Below, piece by piece: positions 6,711 to 9,737 of a stretch of DNA of 9,737 bases. Below the pieces are notes generated by a model that was not told the DNA's origin, did no database searches, and worked only from the letters and a program-made list of their open reading frames with translations. The position numbers and the translations under genes were made by a program. Numbering within the stretch: position 1 is the first letter of the stretch; the number at the start of each line of letters is the position of its first letter. Origin of the DNA: Porphyrobacter sp. GTDB taxonomy: Bacteria > Pseudomonadota > Alphaproteobacteria > Sphingomonadales > Sphingomonadaceae. The DNA lies in the NCBI GenBank assembly GCA_021732945.1, contig JAKFWB010000052.1:1-9737 (forward strand), given 5' to 3'.

Positions 6711-7378
6711 CACCACTCCCCCCGGTAATCGCGGTTGACGCTGACCATATCCGTGAGCGTGGTCGGCCCGCCCGAAGGCTCGGAGGTGTGCCGCCCCGGC
6801 TCCTGCGTGCCCGCCTTGGGCGTCTGACCCGCCGCAAGCGCATCGAGCACCGCGTCGAGGCGCTCAGGCGTCAGGTCTTCGTAATTATCATCGTTGATCT
6901 GGACCATTGGCGCGGTGGCGCAATTGCCCATGCATTCGACTTCGGTGAGGGTCCACAGCCCGTCTGCCGACACGTGGCCCTTCTCCATCCCGCGCTTCTT
7001 GCAGGCGGCGATGATATCGTCGCTGCCGCGCAGCATGCAGGGCGTGGTGCCGCACACCTGCACGTGGAATTTGCCCACGGGCTTGAGGTTATACATGAAG
7101 TAGAAGCTGGCAACTTCGAGCACGCGGATCACCGGCATGTCGAGATACTTCGCGACATATTCGATCACCGGCAGCGGCAGCCACCCTTGCGTATCGGTCT
7201 CCGCCCCGACCTGCCGCTGAGCCAGATCGAGCAGCGGCATCACCGCCGAGCGCTGACGCCCCTCGGGATACTTGGCGATGTGCCAATCGGCGGTTGTCTT
7301 GTTCTCCGGCGTCCAAGCGAACGCGCTCCAGCGCGCGCGCAGTTCGTGGGTGACGGGTGCGGGGGTGCGGTCAGCCAT
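6710..7378 (-). CDS. nuoE: NADH-quinone oxidoreductase subunit E (NuoE), 2Fe-2S
   Basis: NuoE carries the 2Fe-2S cluster N1a next to NuoF. The 222-aa protein has the N-terminal helical part with the conserved YPEGRQRSAVMPLLDLAQRQ (37-56) and the thioredoxin-like domain with ligands C109 and C114 (VCGTTPC) and C149 and C153 (ECMGNC), the usual CX4C...CX3C pattern. The tail from about 178 is low-complexity (GTQEPGRHTSEPSGG) and ends NRDYRGEW, as in other alphaproteobacterial NuoE. The ATG at 7378 shares one base with the TAA of the coiled-coil gene upstream (TAATG). The first 45 bases are repeated imperfectly at 7622-7666. Its stop joins the next frame as TGATG. Confidence 0.97.
   Translation of the reverse strand: MADRTPAPVTHELRARWSAFAWTPENKTTADWHIAKYPEGRQRSAVMPLLDLAQRQVGAETDTQGWLPLPVIEYVAKYLDMPVIRVLEVASFYFMYNLKPVGKFHVQVCGTTPCMLRGSDDIIAACKKRGMEKGHVSADGLWTLTEVECMGNCATAPMVQINDDNYEDLTPERLDAVLDALAAGQTPKAGTQEPGRHTSEPSGGPTTLTDMVSVNRDYRGEW
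7334..7378 (-). repeat. nuoE 5' end, genuine copy of a 45-bp direct repeat
   Basis: The first 45 bases of nuoE match 7622-7666 at 40 of 45 positions by hand alignment, in the same orientation. Similarity starts exactly at the ATG. The two copies flank coiled-coil gene A. Confidence 0.85.
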
Positions 7379-7605
7379 TACTTGGTCTCGACCAGCCCGA
7401 TGCGGGTTTCGATCCGCTCGACGCGATCATTCAACCGGTCGAGCCTTGCGTTGATACCGGACACACCGATGATCGAATGCCCCATATGTTCTTCGACCAG
7501 CGTCATCCGCACCTTGAGATCGCGAACGTCGAATTTGAGTTCAGCCAGGTCGGACTGCATTGTTTGCAGGACCGAATAGATCAGATCGTTGGTTACCTCA
7601 GCCAT
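7378..7605 (-). CDS. Small coiled-coil protein, paralog A, directly upstream of nuoE
   Basis: The 75-aa protein begins MAEVTNDLIYSVLQTMQSDL and ends LDRLNDRVERIETRIGLVET plus K. It has no cysteine, signal peptide or membrane span. Heptad-like spacing of Leu, Ile and Val with many Arg, Glu and Asp predicts a coiled coil over most of its length. It is clearly paralogous to the protein at 8192-8440: both share N(D/E)LIYSVLQxMQ at the start, VSG near the middle and RIETR(I/L)GL(V/I)E at the end. The first codons match in DNA too (25 of 27 bases in the stretch TGCAG-ACCGAATAGATCAG-TCGTTG as read on the plus strand). Its stop overlaps the nuoE start. Small proteins with an NELIYxVLK-like start are common in alphaproteobacteria as far as I recall; their function is unknown to me. 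Confidence 0.8.
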   Translation of the reverse strand: MAEVTNDLIYSVLQTMQSDLAELKFDVRDLKVRMTLVEEHMGHSIIGVSGINARLDRLNDRVERIETRIGLVETK

Positions 7606-7666
7606 GGTGCGATCCTTTTGTCGCGCGCGGTGCGGGGGTGTCGGGTGCGGTGGTGCGGTCAGCCAT
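7598..7666 (-). pseudogene. Truncated copy of the nuoE 5' end (22-codon frame)
   Basis: Five bases after the lipoprotein stop comes an ATG whose product begins MADRTTAPDTPAPRA, against MADRTPAPVTHELRA of nuoE. Similarity covers 45 bases (7622-7666) and then ends. The frame runs on as TKGSHHG and stops inside the start of coiled-coil gene A, overlapping it by eight bases. I read it as a remnant of a former nuoE start displaced by whatever brought in the coiled-coil gene and the present nuoE start. It may still act as a coupling leader for gene A, whose AAAGGA site lies within it. Confidence in the homology is high; the origin is inferred. Confidence 0.75.
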
Positions 7667-7671
7667 CAGTT

Positions 7672-8100
7672 CTATGCCCCGAGCGTCAAAAGGTACCAGT
7701 TCAAACTGGAAACTCGCATGCGATTGATCGATAACTCTACATTCATGACCCCGAAGCTAAATGTGCCTCTTTCGCCGCACATCAGGACACCCTGATAAGG
7801 CCGAGTCCCAGTCACAACTTTTGACTTGGCTATTTCCGGACCGGGACCGTCGTCGGTCACCGAACAATTGTGCGCATCAATGTAGTCGAGCAGTTCGCCG
7901 AGTGAAGAGGCCTTCTCGACATGCCGCACATCCAGATCACGCGCGGCGTAAAGCTGCAATTTCGAATTATCCTTCGCGGCAAGCGAAGACAAGAAGACGG
8001 TCGCAAGTTCGGTGTCGGTCGGCGGAACGCGGTCTTCCGCGTTCGCACATGCGGCAAGCCCCACGAGCACGGCCATCATTGGAGCGGCGCGAAAACTCAC
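7672..8100 (-). CDS. Small predicted lipoprotein between nuoD and nuoE
   Basis: The 142-aa protein starts with GTG and reads [20 protein letters not shown]. It has a short hydrophobic stretch and a lipobox-like LAAC with C18, so it is probably a lipoprotein; cleavage by signal peptidase I after ANA (residue 21) is an alternative. The mature part has two more cysteines, C79 (HNCSV) and C108 (LMCGERG), which could form a disulfide. The family is not recognised. The GTG overlaps by four bases (GTGA) the stop of the 29-codon nuoD 3' copy upstream. Internal ATGs at 8079 and 8076 would shorten the signal peptide's charged start and are less likely. Base use looks less GC-rich than in the nuo genes. 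It precedes the truncated nuoE copy by five bases. Confidence 0.7.
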   Translation of the reverse strand: MSFRAAPMMAVLVGLAACANAEDRVPPTDTELATVFLSSLAAKDNSKLQLYAARDLDVRHVEKASSLGELLDYIDAHNCSVTDDGPGPEIAKSKVVTGTRPYQGVLMCGERGTFSFGVMNVELSINRMRVSSLNWYLLTLGA

Positions 8101-8189
8101 CGGTCACACTCCCCGAACATCACGTCGATCGCGCCCAGAATGGCGGTCGCGTCGGGCAGCATGTGGCCCTTGGACAGGAAGTCCATCGC
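8096..8189 (-). pseudogene. Duplicated 3' end of nuoD (29-codon remnant)
   Basis: These 94 bases match the true nuoD end at 8485-8578 with five mismatches by hand alignment. They encode, from the ATG at 8184-8186, [20 protein letters not shown] plus DVMFGECDR and a TGA. The true C-terminus differs only by M for L at position 4 and V for M at position 23; the other three base changes are silent. The frame starts five bases after the stop of coiled-coil gene B, and its TGA overlaps the GTG of the lipoprotein gene. It is a remnant, but the bias to silent and conservative changes suggests either a recent origin from a related nuoD or some remaining constraint. It may couple translation to the lipoprotein gene. 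Confidence 0.85.
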
Positions 8190-8191
8190 GA

Positions 8192-8440
8192 TCACGCCTC
8201 GATCAGCCCAAGCCGCGTCTCGATCCGGTCGAGGCGATGCTCCATGCGGTCGATCCGCTTGTGCGTGCCTGATACCGTCACTTCGACAGAAGCAATCCGG
8301 GCCGACATGCTCGAAGTCGCTTCTTCCAGCGACGCCAGACGGCCTTCGACATCGCCCAACTTTATCTGGATGTTCGACAGCTGGCCCTGCATCTTTTGCA
8401 GAACCGAATAGATCAGTTCGTTGCTGACATCATCAGGCAT
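8192..8440 (-). CDS. Small coiled-coil protein, paralog B, directly downstream of nuoD
   Basis: The 82-aa protein begins [20 protein letters not shown] and ends [20 protein letters not shown] plus A. It is hydrophilic, without cysteine or membrane span, and heptad-like through most of its length ([21 protein letters not shown], then SARIASVEV), so a coiled coil, perhaps a trimer or dimer, is likely. It is a diverged paralog of the 75-aa protein at 7378-7605 and is about seven residues longer in the middle. The ATG at 8440 has a strong AAGGAG six bases upstream, so unlike most genes here it can be translated without coupling. It sits between nuoD and a 94-bp copy of the nuoD 3' end. Function unknown. 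Confidence 0.85.
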   Translation of the reverse strand: MPDDVSNELIYSVLQKMQGQLSNIQIKLGDVEGRLASLEEATSSMSARIASVEVTVSGTHKRIDRMEHRLDRIETRLGLIEA

Positions 8441-8446
8441 GGCGCA

Positions 8447-8452
8447 CTCCTT
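8447..8452 (-). promoter_or_regulatory. Ribosome binding site of coiled-coil gene B
   Basis: AAGGAG lies six bases before the ATG at 8440, in the 45-base gap after nuoD. It is the strongest Shine-Dalgarno sequence in the accessory block and fixes the start of this gene. Confidence 0.8.
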
Positions 8453-8484
8453 CCACCATCCTTATAACAGAATTCGGAACAATG

Positions 8485-8578
8485 CTCACCGGTCACACTC
8501 CCCGAACACCACGTCGATCGCGCCCAAGATGGCGGTCGCGTCGGGGAGCATGTGGCCCTTGGACATGAAGTCCATCGC
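8485..8578 (-). repeat. nuoD 3' end, genuine copy of a 94-bp direct repeat
   Basis: The last 31 codons of nuoD plus the base after its stop are repeated at 8096-8189 in the same orientation, with 89 of 94 bases identical by hand alignment. The two copies flank coiled-coil gene B. Similarity breaks off sharply at both ends. Confidence 0.9.
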
Positions 8579-9697
8579 CTGGAGGTGGCTGAAGGCCGTG
8601 GGGCGGATCTTGCAGCGGTAGGGCTTGTTGGTGCCATCGCTGACGAGATAGACGCCGAATTCGCCCTTGGGGCTTTCGGTCGCCACGTAAACCTCGCCCG
8701 CAGGCACGTGAAAGCCTTCGGTGTAGAGCTTGAAGTGGTGGATCAGGCTTTCCATCGACTGCTTCATCTCGGCCCGCTTGGGGGGCGAGACCTTGCCGTC
8801 AGCCGAGGCAATCGGCCCTTGCGGCATATCGCGCAGACACTGCCGGATGATCTTGGCGCTTTCGTAAACTTCCTTCACGCGCACCATGAAGCGGTCGTAG
8901 CAGTCAGAATTGGTGCCGACCGGAATGTCGAACTCCATGCGGTCATAGACGTCGTAGGGCTGGCTCTTGCGCAGATCCCACGGGATGCCTGCCGCGCGGA
9001 TCATCGGGCCACTAAAGCCCCACGCCACCGCATCATCGCGGCTGACCACGGCGATATCGACATTGCGCTGCTTGAAGATGCGGTTGTCGATCACGAGGCT
9101 CATCGCGTCTTCGAACAGCTGGAAGAAGCGATTGTCGAGCCAGTCGCCAATGTCGACCAGCAGCTTTTCGGGCACGTCCTGATGGACGCCGCCGGGGCGA
9201 AAATAGGCCGAGTGCATCCGCGCGCCGCTCGCCCGCTCGAAGAAATTGAGGCAATCCTCGCGCAGGTCCATGATCCACAGGTTCGGCGTGAACGCACCGA
9301 CATCGAGGATGTGCGCGCCCATGTTGAGCATGTGGTTGCAGATGCGGGTCAGCTCGGCGAACAGCACGCGCAGATATTGCGCGCGCAGTGGCACTTCCAA
9401 GTTCAGCAGCTTTTCGATGGCGAGCACATAGGAATGCTCCATCGCCAGCGGCGAGCAATAATCGAGTCGGTCAAAGTACGGCAGCGCCTGAAGATAGGTC
9501 TTGTGCTCGATCAGCTTTTCGGTGCCGCGGTGGAGCAGGCCGATATGCGGATCGATCCGCTCGATCACCTCGCCGTCTAGCTCCATCACCATCCGCAGCA
9601 CACCGTGCGCGGCCGGGTGCTGGGGGCCGAAATTGATCGTGTAGTTGGAGATGACCTCGCCCGTGGTGGTGAGCGATTCTTCGCGTTGCATGCTCAT
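8486..9697 (-). CDS. nuoD: NADH-quinone oxidoreductase subunit D (NuoD)
   Basis: NuoD (the 49-kDa subunit, related to the NiFe-hydrogenase large subunit) forms the quinone-reduction site with NuoB near cluster N2. The 403-aa protein has the usual length. Visible signatures are [15 protein letters not shown] (22-36), whose H31 corresponds to the quinone-site His59 of mammalian NDUFS2, and [12 protein letters not shown], whose Y80 corresponds to Tyr108. The spacing of 49 residues between these is the same. The C-terminus FGECDR is typical. The start at 9697 is chosen because it overlaps the nuoC stop as ATGA and has GGAGG seven bases upstream; the ATG two codons later is possible. The 3' end is duplicated at 8096-8189. 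No defect is seen. Confidence 0.98.
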   Translation of the reverse strand: MSMQREESLTTTGEVISNYTINFGPQHPAAHGVLRMVMELDGEVIERIDPHIGLLHRGTEKLIEHKTYLQALPYFDRLDYCSPLAMEHSYVLAIEKLLNLEVPLRAQYLRVLFAELTRICNHMLNMGAHILDVGAFTPNLWIMDLREDCLNFFERASGARMHSAYFRPGGVHQDVPEKLLVDIGDWLDNRFFQLFEDAMSLVIDNRIFKQRNVDIAVVSRDDAVAWGFSGPMIRAAGIPWDLRKSQPYDVYDRMEFDIPVGTNSDCYDRFMVRVKEVYESAKIIRQCLRDMPQGPIASADGKVSPPKRAEMKQSMESLIHHFKLYTEGFHVPAGEVYVATESPKGEFGVYLVSDGTNKPYRCKIRPTAFSHLQAMDFMSKGHMLPDATAILGAIDVVFGECDR

Positions 9698-9737
9698 TTC
9701 TTCGCCTCCCCGGCAGGGGGTGAAGGGGGCGCCTTCT
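9694..9737 (-). CDS. nuoC: NADH-quinone oxidoreductase subunit C (NuoC), last codons only
   Basis: The frame entering from the right edge reads [13 protein letters not shown] and then stops at a TGA overlapping the nuoD start as ATGA. An Ala/Pro/Lys-rich C-terminal tail is common in alphaproteobacterial NuoC, and nuoC precedes nuoD in this type of operon. Only 13 full codons are visible, so the identification rests on gene order and the junction rather than on domain content. Confidence 0.75.
   Translation of the reverse strand, partial: KAPPSPPAGEAKK

Noticed and set aside
8441..8485. Possible promoter in the 45-base gap after nuoD
   Set aside because: TTGTTC and TATAAG-like bases are present but only about 11 bases apart, too close for a sigma-70-type promoter, and alphaproteobacterial promoters are hard to call by eye.
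1..9737. CRISPR arrays, tRNA, rRNA, insertion-sequence transposases
   Set aside because: I looked on both strands and saw no regularly spaced repeats, no tRNA-like cloverleaf signatures and no transposase motifs.

Overview
The window is an interior stretch of a complex I (NADH:ubiquinone oxidoreductase, nuo) operon, all on the minus strand. Transcription runs from high to low coordinates in the standard order: nuoC (last codons only), nuoD, nuoE, nuoF, nuoG, nuoH, nuoI, nuoJ (start only). The high GC, a separate nuoC and nuoD, subunit sequences close to the mitochondrial type, a NuoG with no visible extra N7 ligand set, and the short repeat around TTCGACAAGCTCAG all point to an alphaproteobacterium. 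Sphingomonadales, perhaps Erythrobacteraceae, fits best; this placement is inference from memory, not a search.

Region by region (coordinates descending = transcription order). 9737-8486: the nuoC tail and nuoD. 8485-7379: an accessory block between nuoD and nuoE with two paralogous small coiled-coil genes, a small lipoprotein gene, a 94-bp copy of the 3' end of nuoD and a 45-bp copy of the 5' end of nuoE. 7378-6710: nuoE. 6710-6245: a short ORF running through an inverted pair of repeat elements, then two small membrane-protein genes. 6258-4966: nuoF. 4961-4551: a retropepsin-like aspartic protease gene. 4558-2543: nuoG. 2546-2382: a 54-aa single-span membrane protein. 2382-1336: nuoH. 1339-833: a 168-aa exported protein of unknown family. 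836-318: nuoI with a ten-residue insertion. 317-189: a spacer with one copy of the repeat. 188-1: the start of nuoJ.

NuoE, NuoF and NuoG form the NADH-oxidising module (FMN and most Fe-S clusters), NuoD and NuoI (with NuoB and NuoC outside) form the quinone-connecting module, and NuoH and NuoJ belong to the membrane arm. The accessory genes are stitched into the operon with almost no spacing: nearly every junction from the coiled-coil gene at 7605 to nuoI is an ATGA, TGATG or TAATG overlap, or a gap of a few bases. They must therefore be co-transcribed and are probably translationally coupled with the nuo genes. Whether any is a complex I subunit or assembly factor cannot be told from sequence alone. 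Extra reading frames inside nuo operons are known from Paracoccus denitrificans and Rhodobacter capsulatus.

The most unusual part is the nuoD-nuoE interval. It appears to preserve a fossil nuoD/lipoprotein/nuoE junction, flanked on both sides by the coiled-coil paralogs.
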